Below are positions 8,693 to 20,931 of a DNA stretch of 64,000 bases, piece after piece. The number at the start of each line of letters is the position of its first letter. Position 1 is the first letter of the stretch. The notes below the pieces were generated by a model. The model searched no databases. It worked only from the letters and a program-made list of their open reading frames with translations, and was not told the origin of the DNA. The DNA is from Odontesthes bonariensis. Its lineage: Eukaryota; Chordata; Actinopteri; Atheriniformes; Atherinopsidae. The position numbers and the translations under genes were made by a program. The DNA lies in the NCBI RefSeq assembly GCF_027942865.1, contig NC_134510.1, forward strand, positions 11,932,743 to 11,996,742, written 5' to 3'.

Positions 8693-8764
8693 TCCTCGTT
8701 AGTATAATGGATAGTATCTCCGCATGTTACGCGGAAGATCGGGGTTAGATTCCCCGATGGGGAG
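8693..8764 (+). tRNA. tRNA-Asp body with GTT (Asn) anticodon, class B1, probable pseudogene
   Basis: The anticodon loop is ATGTTAC: anticodon GTT with A32. The T loop is TTAGATT, so C56 is lost. C56 is the most critical base of the B box and pairs with G19 in the folded tRNA. The body is otherwise tRNA-Asp. Prediction programs may call it tRNA-Asn; the damaged B box argues it is hardly transcribed. Confidence 0.75.
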
Positions 8765-9257
8765 AGCTCTGTCTTTTATCAGCTGCCTGCCACCAAGTGA
8801 TGATTGTTTTGATACTCTCACCCATCTTCGGCCTAAATGTCAATAGCCCCCTTCAAATAGCCTAACATGAGGCCAGGTTGCTTCGGTCAAAAGCCCTTTC
8901 CCGTTTACAATGGTGTTAAGTGCAAACCAAGACCTTATGATCAACAATGTTCCTTTTGCTAATGTTTCTGTCCTGCCCAAAGCACTGTAGAAGGTTGTGA
9001 CAACACAGCTTGTTGAGCTGTGGTCAGAAGATTCTCATGCAACAAGTGTCTTGGCTGTTGTTTAACAGGTCTCCTGAGGCAAACAAATAGTAGGCATAGC
9101 ATTTGGAAGCAAGAACTCTTCGGAGGTAAAGCAGCCACAATAATCTTTAAACTAGATGATGCAGTGGTAGAATAGCAATACGACATGGTATTGCTAAGCA
9201 AGGAGTAAACTTGGGTTGCCTTGCCAGTGAAAATTTTTTTCTAGGAGAAATCTGCAA

Positions 9258-9340
9258 TGTCAGAAGTGGGATTTGAACCCACGCCTCCAGGGGAGACTGC
9301 GACCTTAACGCAGCGCCTTAGACCGCTCGGCCATCCTGAC
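9258..9340 (-). tRNA. tRNA-Leu-AAG: tRNA-Leu (AAG), class C, intact
   Basis: A reference copy. Acceptor GTCAGGA pairs with TTCTGAC and the discriminator is A73. A box TGGCCGAGCGG is intact, anticodon stem CTGCG/CGCAG closes loop TTAAGGT (anticodon AAG, read as IAG), the variable arm is long, and T arm GTGGG-TTCAAAT-CCCAC has a good B box. The body is that of vertebrate tRNA-Leu-CAG, so AAG arose by C34 to A; it remains a leucine tRNA but would read CUU/CUC/CUA rather than CUG. Confidence 0.92.
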
Positions 9341-9590
9341 TGCTAAAAGGAATATTTGATGACACTGTCGGCGGGCCCAGGCATCATTCCAGCGAATATG
9401 TGGGTCTGCGTTGTGTTCGTGTTGAAGGGGAATATTGACGAGGCATGCAGCTTCATGGAAGACTCTCCTTCTGAGTGATGGGACTGTGATAGCAATTTTC
9501 CTGCACCTTGAAACGGAACACCAAAATCTTATTTCACTCCTTGGCGATAGTTGTCTTTTCATCTGACGACTGTGTCAGTCACACAGAAAT

Positions 9591-9662
9591 TCCTCGTTAG
9601 TATAATGGACAGTATCTCCGCCTGTCACGCGGAAGATCGGGGTTCGATTCCCCGACGGGGAG
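9591..9662 (+). tRNA. tRNA-Asp-GTC: tRNA-Asp (GTC), class C, intact
   Basis: Same mature sequence as the copy at 7795. It is distinguished by its trailer, GAGAAAATGGGC before the TTTT terminator. Confidence 0.93.
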
Positions 9663-10155
9663 AAAATGGGCTTTTATCAGCTGCCTGCCACCAAGTGATG
9701 ATTGTTTTGATACTCTCACCCATCTTCGGCCTAAATGTCAATAGCCCCCTTAAAATAGCCTAACATGAGGCCAGGTTGCTTCGGTCAAAAGCCCTTTCCC
9801 GTTTACTATGGTGTTAAGTGCAAACCAAGACCTTATAATCAGCAATGTTCCTTTTGCTAATGATTCTGTCCTGCCCAAAGCACTGTAGAAGGTTGTGACA
9901 ACACAGCTTGTTGAGCTGTGGTCAGAAGATTCTCATGCAACAAGTGTCTTGGCTGTTGTTTAACAGGTCTCCTGAGGCAAACAAATAGTAGGCATAGCAT
10001 TTGGAAGCAAGAACTCTTCGGAGGTAAAGCGGCCACAATAATCTTTAAACTAGATGATGCAGTGGCAGAATAGCAATACGACATGGTATTGCTAAGCAAG
10101 GAGTAAACTTTGGTTGCCTTGCCAGTGAAAATTTTTCTCTAGGAGAAATCTGCAA

Positions 10156-10238
10156 TGTCAGAAGTGGGATTTGAACCCACGCCTCCAGGGGAGACTGCTA
10201 CCTTAACGCAGCGCCTTAGACTGCTCGGCCATCCTGAC
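10156..10238 (-). tRNA. tRNA-Leu-AAG: tRNA-Leu (AAG), class A' variant
   Basis: It has G18 to A (GAGCAGTC) and C39 to A, which leaves a G31-A39 mismatch closing the anticodon loop. The T arm is intact. Reduced function is likely. Confidence 0.78.
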
Positions 10239-10488
10239 TACTAAAAGGAATATTTGACGACACTGTCGGCGGGCCCAGGCATCATTCCAGCGAATATGTG
10301 GGTCTGCGTTGTGTTCGTGTTGAAGGGGAATATTGACGAGGCATGCAGCTTCATGGAAGACTCTCCTTCTGAGTGATGGGACTGTGATAGCAATTTTCCT
10401 GCACCTTAAAACGGGACACGAAAATCTTATTTCACTCCTTGCCGATAGTTGTCTTTTCATCTGACGACTGTGTCAGTCACACAGAAAT

Positions 10489-10560
10489 TCCTCGTTAGTA
10501 TAATGGACAGTATCTCCGCCTGTCACGCGGAAGATCAGGGTTCGATTCCCCGACGGGGAG
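10489..10560 (+). tRNA. tRNA-Asp-GTC: tRNA-Asp (GTC), class A', T-stem mismatch
   Basis: Identical to the 7795 form except G50 to A (CAGGG), giving an A50-C64 mismatch in the T stem. The B box TTCGATT is intact. Confidence 0.85.
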
Positions 10561-11053
10561 AGCTAGGTCTTTTATCAGCTGCCTGCCACCAAGTGATGAT
10601 TGCTTTGATACTCTCACCCATCTTCGGCCTAAATGTCAATAGCCCCCTTCAAATAGCCTAACATGAGGCCAGGTTGCTTCGGTCAAAAGCCCTTTCCCGT
10701 TTACTATGGTGTTAAGTGCAAACCAAGACCTTATAATCAACAATGTGCCTTTTGCTAATGATTCTGTCCTGCCCAAAGCACTGTAGAAGGTTGTGACAAC
10801 ACAGCTTGTTGAGCTGTGGTCAGAAGATTCTCATGCAACAAGTGTCTTGGCTGTTGTTTAACAGGGCTCCTGATGCAAACAAATAGTAGGCATAGCATTT
10901 GGAAGCAAGAACTCTTCGGAGGTAAAGCGGCCACAATAATCTTTAAACTAGATGATGCAGTGGCAGAATAGCAATACGACATGGCATTGCTAAACAAGGA
11001 GTAAACTTGAGTTGCCTTGCCAGTGAAAATGGTCCTCTAGGAGATCTTTTCAA

Positions 11054-11136
11054 TGTCAGAAGTGGGATTTGAACCCACGACTCCAGGGGAGACTGCGACC
11101 TTAACGCAGCGCCTTAGACCGCTCGGCCATCCTGAC
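11054..11136 (-). tRNA. tRNA-Leu-AAG: tRNA-Leu (AAG), class B2, intact
   Basis: It differs from the 9258 form only by one variable-arm base (GGAGTC instead of GGAGGC). Here it is paired with a GTT-type Asp gene, the only such unit that lacks the CAA anticodon. Confidence 0.9.
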
Positions 11137-11386
11137 TACTAAAAGGAATATTTGACGACACTGTCAGCGGGCCCAGGCATCATTCCAGCGAATATGTGGG
11201 TCTGCGTTGTCTTCGTGTTGAAGGGGAATATTGACGAGGCATGCAGCTTCATGGAAGACTCTCCTTCTGAGTGATGGGACTGTGATAGCAATTTTCCTGC
11301 ACCTTGAAACGGGACACGAAAATCTTATTTCACTCCTTGGCGATAGTTGTCTTTTCATCTGACGACTGTGTCAGTCACACAGAAAT

Positions 11387-11458
11387 TCCTCGTTAGTATA
11401 ATGGATAGTATCTCCGCATGTTACGCGGAAGATCGGGGTTAGATTCCCCGATGGGGAG
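11387..11458 (+). tRNA. tRNA-Asp body with GTT anticodon, probable pseudogene
   Basis: Same diagnostic bases as 8693: GTT, A32 and C56 to A. Confidence 0.75.
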
Positions 11459-11951
11459 AGCTCTGTCTTTTATCAGCTGCCTGCCACCAAGTGATGATTG
11501 TTTTGATACTCTCACCCATCTTCGGCCTAAATGTCAATAGCCCCCTTCAAATAGCCTAACATGAGGCCAGGTTGCTTCGGTCAAAAGCCCTTTCCCGTTT
11601 ACAATGGTGTTAAGTGCAAACCAAGACCTTATAATCAACAATGTTCCTTTTGCTAATGTTTCTGTCCTGCCCAAAGCACTGTAGAAGGTTGTGACAACAC
11701 AGCTTGTTGAGCTGTGGTCAGAAGATTCTCATGCAACAAGTGTCTTGGCTGTTGTTTAACAGGTCTCCTGAGGCAAACAAATAGTAGGCATAGCATTTGG
11801 AAGCAAGAACTCTTCGGAGGTAAAGCAGCCACAATAATCTTTAAACTAGATGATGCAGTGGTAGAATAGCAATACGACATGGTATTGCTAAGCAAGGAGT
11901 AAACTTGGGTTGCCTTGCCAGTGAAAATTTTTTTCTAGGAGAAATCTGCAA

Positions 11952-12034
11952 TGTCAGAAGTGGGATTTGAACCCACGCCTCCAGGGGAGACTGCGACCTT
12001 AACGCAGCGCCTTAGACCGCTCGGCCATCCTGAC
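11952..12034 (-). tRNA. tRNA-Leu-AAG: tRNA-Leu (AAG), class C
   Basis: Same form as 9258. Confidence 0.92.
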
Positions 12035-12284
12035 TGCTAAAAGGAATATTTGATGACACTGTCGGCGGGCCCAGGCATCATTCCAGCGAATATGTGGGTC
12101 TGCGTTGTGTTCGTGTTGAAGGGGAATATTGACGAGGCATGCAGCTTCATGGAAGACTCTCCTTCTGAGTGATGGGACTGTGATAGCAATTTTCCTGCAC
12201 CTTGAAACGGAACACCAAAATCTTATTTCACTCCTTGGCGATAGTTGTCTTTTCATCTGACGACTGTGTCAGTCACACAGAAAT

Positions 12285-12356
12285 TCCTCGTTAGTATAAT
12301 GGACAGTATCTCCGCCTGTCACGCGGAAGATCGGGGTTCGATTCCCCGACGGGGAG
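12285..12356 (+). tRNA. tRNA-Asp-GTC: tRNA-Asp (GTC), class C
   Basis: Same form as 9591. Confidence 0.93.
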
Positions 12357-12849
12357 AAAATGGGCTTTTATCAGCTGCCTGCCACCAAGTGATGATTGTT
12401 TTGATACTCTCACCCATCTTCGGCCTAAATGTCAATAGCCCCCTTAAAATAGCCTAACATGAGGCCAGGTTGCTTCGGTCAAAAGCCCTTTCCCGTTTAC
12501 TATGGTGTTAAGTGCAAACCAAGACCTTATAATCAGCAATGTTCCTTTTGCTAATGATTCTGTCCTGCCCAAAGCACTGTAGAAGGTTGTGACAACACAG
12601 CTTGTTGAGCTGTGGTCAGAAGATTCTCATGCAACAAGTGTCTTGGCTGTTGTTTAACAGGTCTCCTGAGGCAAACAAATAGTAGGCATAGCATTTGGAA
12701 GCAAGAACTCTTCGGAGGTAAAGCGGCCACAATAATCTTTAAACTAGATGATGCAGTGGCAGAATAGCAATACGACATGGTATTGCTAAGCAAGGAGTAA
12801 ACTTGAGTTGCCTTGCCAGTGAAAATGGTCCTCTAGGAGAACTCTGCAA

Positions 12850-12932
12850 TGTCAGAAGTGGGATTTGAACCCAATCCTCCAGGGGAGACTGCGAACTTAA
12901 CGCAGCGCCTTAGACTGCTCGGCCATCCTGAC
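12850..12932 (-). tRNA. tRNA-Leu-AAG: tRNA-Leu (AAG), class A variant
   Basis: Same core changes as 7462. Confidence 0.75.
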
Positions 12933-13182
12933 TACTAAAAGGAATATTTGACGACACTGTCGGCGGGCCCAGGCATCATTCCAGCGAATATGTGGGTCTG
13001 CGTTGTGTTCGTGTTGAAGGGGAATATTGACGAGGCATGCAGCTTCATGGAAGACTCTCCTTCTGAGTGATGGGACTGTGATAGCAATTTTCCTGCACCT
13101 TGAAACGGGACACGAAAATCTTATTTCACTCCTTGGCGATAGTTGTCTTTTCATCTGACGACTGTGTCAGTCACACAGAAAT

Positions 13183-13254
13183 TCCTCGTTAGTATAATGG
13201 ACAGTATCTCCGCCTGTCACGCGGAAGATCGGGGTTCGATTCCCCGACGGGGAG
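13183..13254 (+). tRNA. tRNA-Asp-GTC: tRNA-Asp (GTC), class A
   Basis: Same form as 7795; exactly six units (5388 bp) downstream of it. Confidence 0.93.
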
Positions 13255-13747
13255 AGCTAGGTCTTTTATCAGCTGCCTGCCACCAAGTGATGATTGCTTT
13301 GATACTCTCACCCATCTTCGGCCTAAATGTCAATAGCCCCCTTCAAATAGCCTAACATGAGGCCAGGTTGCTTCGGTAAAAAGCCCTTTCCCGTTTACTA
13401 TGGTGTTAAGTGCAAACCAAGACCTTATAATCAACAATGTGCCTTTTGCTAATGATTCTGTCCTGCCCAAAGCACTGTAGAAGGTTGTGACAACACAGCT
13501 TGTTGAGCTGTGGTCAGAAGATTCTCATGCAACAAGTGTCTTGGCTGTTGTTTAACAGGGCTCCTGATGCAAACAAATAGTAGGCATAGCATTTGGTAGC
13601 AAGAACTCTTCGGAGGTAAAGCGGCAACAATAATCTTTAAACTAGATGATGCAGTGGCAGAATAGCAATACGACATGGTATTGCTAAGCAAGGAGTAAAC
13701 TTGAGTTGCCTTGCCAGAGAAAATGGTCCTCTAGGAGATCTCTGCAA

Positions 13748-13830
13748 TGTCAGAAGTGGGATTTGAACCCACGACTCCAGGGGAGACTGCGACTTGAACG
13801 CAGCGCCTTAGACCGCTCGGCCATCCTGAC
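13748..13830 (-). tRNA. tRNA-Leu-CAA: tRNA-Leu (CAA), class B1
   Basis: Same form as 8360, loop TTCAAGT. Confidence 0.85.
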
Positions 13831-14080
13831 TACTAAAAGGAATATTTGACGACACTGTCAGCGGGCCCAGGCATCATTCCAGCGAATATGTGGGTCTGCG
13901 TTGTCTTCGTGTTGAAGGGGAATATTGACGAGGCATGCAGCTTCATGGAAGACTCTCCTTCTGAGTGATGGGACTGTGATAGCAATTTTCCTGCACCTTG
14001 AAACGGGACACGAAAATCTTATTTCACTCCTTGGCGATAGTTGTCTTTTCATCTGACGACTGTGTCAGTCACACAGAAAT

Positions 14081-14152
14081 TCCTCGTTAGTATAATGGAT
14101 AGTATCTCCGCATGTTACGCGGAAGATCGGGGTTAGATTCCCCGATGGGGAG
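14081..14152 (+). tRNA. tRNA-Asp body with GTT anticodon, probable pseudogene
   Basis: Same diagnostic bases as 8693. Confidence 0.75.
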
Positions 14153-14645
14153 AGCTCTGTCTTTTATCAGCTGCCTGCCACCAAGTGATGATTGTTTTGA
14201 TACTCTCACCCATCTTCGGCCTAAATGTCAATAGCCCCCTTCAAATAGCCTAACATGAGGCCAGGTTGCTTCGGTCAAAAGCCCTTTCCCGTTTACAATG
14301 GTGTTAAGTGCAAACCAAGACCTTATAATCAACAATGTTCCTTTTGCTAATGTTTCTGTCCTGCCCAAAGCACTGTAGAAGGTTGTGACAACACAGCTTG
14401 TTGAGCTGTGGTCAGAAGATTCTCATGCAACAAGTGTCTTGGCTGTTGTTTAACAGGTCTCCTGAGGCAAACAAATAGTAGGCATAGCATTTGGAAGCAA
14501 GAACTCTTCGGAGGTAAAGCAGCCACAATAATCTTTAAACTAGATGATGCAGTGGTAGAATAGCAATACGACATGGTATTGCTAAGCAAGGAGTAAACTT
14601 GGGTTGCCTTGCCAGTGAAAATTTTTTTCTAGGAGAAATCTGCAA

Positions 14646-14728
14646 TGTCAGAAGTGGGATTTGAACCCACGCCTCCAGGGGAGACTGCGACCTTAACGCA
14701 GCGCCTTAGACCGCTCGGCCATCCTGAC
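14646..14728 (-). tRNA. tRNA-Leu-AAG: tRNA-Leu (AAG), class C
   Basis: Same form as 9258. Confidence 0.92.
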
Positions 14729-14978
14729 TGCTAAAAGGAATATTTGATGACACTGTCGGCGGGCCCAGGCATCATTCCAGCGAATATGTGGGTCTGCGTT
14801 GTGTTCGTGTTGAAGGGGAATATTGACGAGGCATGCAGCTTCATGGAAGACTCTCCTTCTGAGTGATGGGACTGTGATAGCAATTTTCCTGCACCTTGAA
14901 ACGGAACACCAAAATCTTATTTCACTCCTTGGCGATAGTTGTCTTTTCATCTGACGACTGTGTCAGTCACACAGAAAT

Positions 14979-15050
14979 TCCTCGTTAGTATAATGGACAG
15001 TATCTCCGCCTGTCACGCGGAAGATCGGGGTTCGATTCCCCGACGGGGAG
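14979..15050 (+). tRNA. tRNA-Asp-GTC: tRNA-Asp (GTC), class C
   Basis: Same form as 9591. Confidence 0.93.
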
Positions 15051-15543
15051 AAAATGGGCTTTTATCAGCTGCCTGCCACCAAGTGATGATTGTTTTGATA
15101 CTCTCACCCATCTTCGGCCTAAATGTCAATAGCCCCCTTAAAATAGCCTAACATGAGGCCAGGTTGCTTCGGTCAAAAGCCCTTTCCCGTTTACTATGGT
15201 GTTAAGTGCAAACCAAGACCTTATAATCAGCAATGTTCCTTTTGCTAATGATTCTGTCCTGCCCAAAGCACTGTAGAAGGTTGTGACAACACAGCTTGTT
15301 GAGCTGTGGTCAGAAGATTCTCATGCAACAAGTGTCTTGGCTGTTGTTTAACAGGTCTCCTGAGGCAAACAAATAGTAGGCATAGCATTTGGAAGCAAGA
15401 ACTCTTCGGAGGTAAAGCGGCCACAATAATCTTTAAACTAGATGATGCAGTGGCAGAATAGCAATACGACATGGTATTGCTAAGCAAGGAGTAAACTTTG
15501 GTTGCCTTGCCAGTGAAAATTTTTCTCTAGGAGAAATCTGCAA

Positions 15544-15626
15544 TGTCAGAAGTGGGATTTGAACCCACGCCTCCAGGGGAGACTGCTACCTTAACGCAGC
15601 GCCTTAGACTGCTCGGCCATCCTGAC
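15544..15626 (-). tRNA. tRNA-Leu-AAG: tRNA-Leu (AAG), class A' variant
   Basis: Same changes as 10156. Confidence 0.78.
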
Positions 15627-15876
15627 TACTAAAAGGAATATTTGACGACACTGTCGGCGGGCCCAGGCATCATTCCAGCGAATATGTGGGTCTGCGTTGT
15701 GTTCGTGTTGAAGGGGAATATTGACGAGGCATGCAGCTTCATGGAAGACTCTCCTTCTGAGTGATGGGACTGTGATAGCAATTTTCCTGCACCTTAAAAC
15801 GGGACACGAAAATCTTATTTCACTCCTTGCCGATAGTTGTCTTTTCATCTGACGACTGTGTCAGTCACACAGAAAT

Positions 15877-15948
15877 TCCTCGTTAGTATAATGGACAGTA
15901 TCTCCGCCTGTCACGCGGAAGATCAGGGTTCGATTCCCCGACGGGGAG
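15877..15948 (+). tRNA. tRNA-Asp-GTC: tRNA-Asp (GTC), class A'
   Basis: Same T-stem mismatch as 10489. Confidence 0.85.
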
Positions 15949-16441
15949 AGCTAGGTCTTTTATCAGCTGCCTGCCACCAAGTGATGATTGCTTTGATACT
16001 CTCACCCATCTTCGGCCTAAATGTCAATAGCCCCCTTCATATAGCCTAACATGAGGCCAGGTTGCTTCGGTCAAAAGCCCTTTCCCGTTTACTATGGTGT
16101 TAAGTGCAAACCAAGACCTTATAATCAACAATGTGCCTTTTGCTAATGATTCTGTCCTGCCCAAAGCACTGTAGAAGGTTGTGACAACACAGCTTGTTGA
16201 GCTGTGGTCAGAAGATTCTCATGCAACAAGTGTCTTGGCTGTTGTTTAACAGGGCTCCTGATGCAAACAAATAGTAGGCATAGCATTTGGAAGCAAGAAC
16301 TCTTCGGAGGTAAAGCGGCCACAATAATCTTTAAACTAGATGATGCAGTGGCAGAATAGCAATACGACATGGTATTGCTAAACAAGGAGTAAACTTGAGT
16401 TGCCTTGCCAGTGAAAATGGTCCTCTAGGAGATCTCTGCAA

Positions 16442-16524
16442 TGTCAGAAGTGGGATTTGAACCCACGACTCCAGGGGAGACTGCGACCTTAACGCAGCGC
16501 CTTAGACCGCTCGGCCATCCTGAC
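16442..16524 (-). tRNA. tRNA-Leu-AAG: tRNA-Leu (AAG), class B2
   Basis: Same form as 11054. Confidence 0.9.
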
Positions 16525-16774
16525 TACTAAAAGGAATATTTGACGACACTGTCAGCGGGCCCAGGCATCATTCCAGCGAATATGTGGGTCTGCGTTTTCT
16601 TCGTGTTGAAGGGGAATATTGACGAGGCATGCAGCTTCATGGAAGACTCTCCTTCTGAGTGATGGGACTGTGATAGCAATTTTCCTGCACCTTGAAACGG
16701 GACACGAAAATCTTATTTCACTCCTTGGCGATAGTTGTCTTTTCATCTGACGACTGTGTCAGTCACACAGAAAT

Positions 16775-16846
16775 TCCTCGTTAGTATAATGGATAGTATC
16801 TCCGCATGTCACGCGGAAGATCGGGGTTAGATTCCCCGATGGGGAG
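16775..16846 (+). tRNA. tRNA-Asp-GTC: tRNA-Asp (GTC) with B-box loss, class B2, probable pseudogene
   Basis: The anticodon is GTC but the loop is ATGTCAC (A32), and the T loop is TTAGATT (C56 to A). It is the likely sister of the GTT form at 8693: same body and B-box lesion, with the third anticodon base unchanged. Transcription is expected to be poor. Confidence 0.75.
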
Positions 16847-17339
16847 AGCTCTGTCTTTTATCAGCTGCCTGCCACCAAGTGATGATTGTTTTGATACTCT
16901 CACCCATCTTCGGCCTAAATGTCAATAGCCCCCTTCAAATAGCCTAACATGAGGCCAGGTTGCTTCGGTCAAAAGCCCTTTCCCGTTTACAATGGTGTTA
17001 AGTGCAAACCAAGACCTTATAATCAACAATGTTCCTTTTGCTAATGTTTCTGTCCTGCCCAAAGCACTGTAGAAGGTTGTGACAACACAGCTTGTTGAGC
17101 TGTGGTCAGAAGATTCTCATGCAACAAGTGTCTTGGCTGTTGTTTAACAGGTCTCCTGAGGCAAACAAATAGTAGGCATAGCATTTGGAAGCAAGAACTC
17201 TTCGGAGGTAAAGCAGCCACAATAATCTTTAAACTAGATGATGCAGTGGTAGAATAGCAATACGACATGGTATTGCTAAGCAAGGAGTAAACTTGGGTTG
17301 CCTTGCCAGTGAAAATTTTTTTCTAGGAGAAATCTGCAA

Positions 17340-17422
17340 TGTCAGAAGTGGGATTTGAACCCACGCCTCCAGGGGAGACTGCGACCTTAACGCAGCGCCT
17401 TAGACCGCTCGGCCATCCTGAC
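17340..17422 (-). tRNA. tRNA-Leu-AAG: tRNA-Leu (AAG), class C
   Basis: Same form as 9258. Confidence 0.92.
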
Positions 17423-17672
17423 TGCTAAAAGGAATATTTGATGACACTGTCGGCGGGCCCAGGCATCATTCCAGCGAATATGTGGGTCTGCGTTGTGTTC
17501 GTGTTGAAGGGGAATATTGACGAGGCATGCAGCTTCATGGAAGACTCTCCTTCTGAGTGATGGGACTGTGATAGCAATTTTCCTGCACCTTGAAACGGAA
17601 CACCAAAATCTTATTTCACTCCTTGGCGATAGTTGTCTTTTCATCTGACGACTGTGTCAGTCACACAGAAAT

Positions 17673-17744
17673 TCCTAGTTAGTATAATGGACAGTATCTC
17701 CGCCTGTCACGCGGAAGATCGGGGTTCGATTCCCCGACGGGGAG
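17673..17744 (+). tRNA. tRNA-Asp-GTC: tRNA-Asp (GTC), class C*, acceptor mismatch
   Basis: C5 to A (TCCTAGT) leaves an A5-G68 mismatch in the acceptor stem; otherwise it is the class C form. Confidence 0.85.
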
Positions 17745-18237
17745 AAAATGGGCTTTTATCAGCTGCCTGCCACCAAGTGATGATTGTTTTGATACTCTCA
17801 CCCATCTTCGGCCTAAATGTCAATAGCCCCCTTAAAATAGCCTAACATGAGGCCAGGTTGCTTCGGTCAAAAGCCCTTTCCCGTTTACTATGGTGTTAAG
17901 TGCAAACCAAGACCTTATAATCAGCAATGTTCCTTTTGCTAATGATTCTGTCCTGCCCAAAGCACTGTAGAAGGTTGTGACAACACAGCTTGTTGAGCTG
18001 TGGTCAGAAGATTCTCATGCAACAAGTGTCTTGGCTGTTGTTTAACAGGTCTCCTGAGGCAAACAAATAGTAGGCATAGCATTTGGAAGCAAGAACTCTT
18101 CGGAGGTAAAGCGGCCACAATAATCTTTAAACTAGATGATGCAGTGGCAGAATAGCAATACGACATGGTATTGCTAAGCAAGGAGTAAACTTTGGTTGCC
18201 TTGCCAGTGAAAATTTTTCTCTAGGAGAAATCTGCAA

Positions 18238-18320
18238 TGTCAGAAGTGGGATTTGAACCCACGCCTCCAGGGGAGACTGCTACCTTAACGCAGCGCCTTA
18301 GACTGCTCGGCCATCCTGAC
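18238..18320 (-). tRNA. tRNA-Leu-AAG: tRNA-Leu (AAG), class A' variant
   Basis: Same changes as 10156. Confidence 0.78.
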
Positions 18321-18570
18321 TACTAAAAGGAATATTTGACGACACTGTCGGCGGGCCCAGGCATCATTCCAGCGAATATGTGGGTCTGCGTTGTGTTCGT
18401 GTTGAAGGGGAATATTGACGAGGCATGCAGCTTCATGGAAGACTCTCCTTCTGAGTGATGGGACTGTGATAGCAATTTTCCTGCACCTTAAAACGGGACA
18501 CGAAAATCTTATTTCACTCCTTGCCGATAGTTGTCTTTTCATCTGACGACTGTGTCAGTCACACAGAAAT

Positions 18571-18642
18571 TCCTCGTTAGTATAATGGACAGTATCTCCG
18601 CCTGTCACGCGGAAGATCAGGGTTCGATTCCCCGACGGGGAG
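18571..18642 (+). tRNA. tRNA-Asp-GTC: tRNA-Asp (GTC), class A'
   Basis: Same T-stem mismatch as 10489. Confidence 0.85.
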
Positions 18643-19135
18643 AGCTAGGTCTTTTATCAGCTGCCTGCCACCAAGTGATGATTGCTTTGATACTCTCACC
18701 CATCTTCGGCCTAAATGTCAATAGCCCCCTTCAAATAGCCTAACATGAGGCCAGGTTGCTTCGGTCAAAAGCCCTTTCCCGTTTACTATGGTGTTAAGTG
18801 CAAACCAAGACCTTATAATCAACAATGTGCCTTTTGCTAATGATTCTGTCCTGCCCAAAGCACTGTAGAAGGTTGTGACAACACAGCTTGTTGAGCTGTG
18901 GTCAGAAGATTCTCATGCAACAAGTGTCTTGGCTGTTGTTTAACAGGGCTCCTGATGCAAACAAATAGTAGGCATAGCATTTGGAAGCAAGAACTCTTCG
19001 GAGGTAAAGCGGCCACAATAATCTTTAAACTAGATGATGCAGTGGCAGAATAGCAATACGACATGGTATTGCTAAACAAGGAGTAAACTTGAGTTGCCTT
19101 GCCAGTGAAAATGGTCCTCTAGGAGATCTCTGCAA

Positions 19136-19218
19136 TGTCAGAAGTGGGATTTGAACCCACGACTCCAGGGGAGACTGCGACCTTAACGCAGCGCCTTAGA
19201 CCGCTCGGCCATCCTGAC
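19136..19218 (-). tRNA. tRNA-Leu-AAG: tRNA-Leu (AAG), class B2
   Basis: Same form as 11054. Confidence 0.9.
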
Positions 19219-19468
19219 TACTAAAAGGAATATTTGACGACACTGTCAGCGGGCCCAGGCATCATTCCAGCGAATATGTGGGTCTGCGTTTTCTTCGTGT
19301 TGAAGGGGAATATTGACGAGGCATGCAGCTTCATGGAAGACTCTCCTTCTGAGTGATGGGACTGTGATAGCAATTTTCCTGCACCTTGAAACGGGACACG
19401 AAAATCTTATTTCACTCCTTGGCGATAGTTGTCTTTTCATCTGACGACTGTGTCAGTCACACAGAAAT

Positions 19469-19540
19469 TCCTCGTTAGTATAATGGATAGTATCTCCGCA
19501 TGTCACGCGGAAGATCGGGGTTAGATTCCCCGATGGGGAG
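19469..19540 (+). tRNA. tRNA-Asp-GTC: tRNA-Asp (GTC) with B-box loss, class B2
   Basis: Same lesion as 16775. Confidence 0.75.
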
Positions 19541-20033
19541 AGCTCTGTCTTTTATCAGCTGCCTGCCACCAAGTGATGATTGTTTTGATACTCTCACCCA
19601 TCTTCGGCCTAAATGTCAATAGCCCCCTTCAAATAGCCTAACATGAGGCCAGGTTGCTTCGGTCAAAAGCCCTTTCCCGTTTACAATGGTGTTAAGTGCA
19701 AACCAAGACCTTATAATCAACAATGTTCCTTTTGCTAATGTTTCTGTCCTGCCCAAAGCACTGTAGAAGGTTGTGACAACACAGCTTGTTGAGCTGTGGT
19801 CAGAAGATTCTCATGCAACAAGTGTCTTGGCTGTTGTTTAACAGGTCTCCTGAGGCAAACAAATAGTAGGCATAGCATTTGGAAGCAAGAACTCTTCGGA
19901 GGTAAAGCAGCCACAATAATCTTTAAACTAGATGATGCAGTGGCAGAATAGCAATACGACATGGTATTGCTAAGCAAGGAGTAAACTTGGGTTGCCTTGC
20001 CAGTGAAAATTTTTCTCTAGGAGAAATCTGCAA

Positions 20034-20116
20034 TGTCAGAAGTGGGATTTGAATCCACGCCTCCAGGGGAGACTGCGACCTTAACGCAGCGCCTTAGACC
20101 GCTCGGCCATCCTGAC
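20034..20116 (-). tRNA. tRNA-Leu-AAG: tRNA-Leu (AAG), class C', T-stem mismatch
   Basis: G53 to A (GTGGA-TTCAAAT) mismatches C61 at the base of the T loop and alters the B box start; the rest is the 9258 form. Confidence 0.85.
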
Positions 20117-20366
20117 TGCTAAAAGGAATATTTGATGACACTGTCGGCGGGCCCAGGCATCATTCCAGCGAATATGTGGGTCTGCGTTGTGTTCGTGTTG
20201 AAGGGGAATATTGACGAGGCATGCAGCTTCATGGAAGACTCTCCTTCTGAGTGATGGGACTGTGATAGCAATTTTCCTGCACCTTGAAACGGAACACCAA
20301 AATCTTATTTCACTCCTTGGCGATAGTTGTCTTTTCATCTGACGACTGTGTCAGTCACACAGAAAT

Positions 20367-20438
20367 TCCTCGTTAGTATAATGGACAGTATCTCCGCCTG
20401 TCACGCGGAAGATCGGGGTTCGATTCCCCGACGTGGAG
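20367..20438 (+). tRNA. tRNA-Asp-GTC: tRNA-Asp (GTC), class C', acceptor mismatch
   Basis: ACGTGGA at the 3' acceptor strand gives a T4-T69 mismatch. The unit is chimeric: it has the class C trailer after the gene, but from about 20480 it matches edge-type units (AGCCCAACATGATGCC). Confidence 0.85.
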
Positions 20439-20931
20439 AAAATGGGCTTTTATCAGCTGCCTGCCACCAAGTGATGATTGCTTTGATACTCTCACCCATC
20501 TTCGGCCTAAATGTCAATAGCCCCCTTCAAATAGCCCAACATGATGCCAGGTTTCTTCGGTCAAAAGCCCTTTCCCGTTTACAATGGTGTTAAGTGCAAA
20601 CCAAGACCTTATAATCAACAATGTGCCTTTTGCTAATGATTCTGTCCTGCCCAAAGCACTGTAGAAGGTTGTGACAACACAGCTTGTTGAGCTGTGGTCA
20701 GAAGATTCTCATGCAACAAGTGTCTTGGCTGTTGTTTAACAGGTCTCCTGAGGCAAACAAATAGTAGGCATAGCATTTGGAAGCAAGAACTCTTCGGAGG
20801 TAAAGCGGCCACAATAATCTTTAAACTAGATGATGCAGTGGCAGAATAGCAATACGACATGGTATTGCTAAGCAAGGAGTAAACTTGAGTTGCCTTGCCA
20901 GTGAAAATGGTCCTCTAGGAGAACTCTGCAA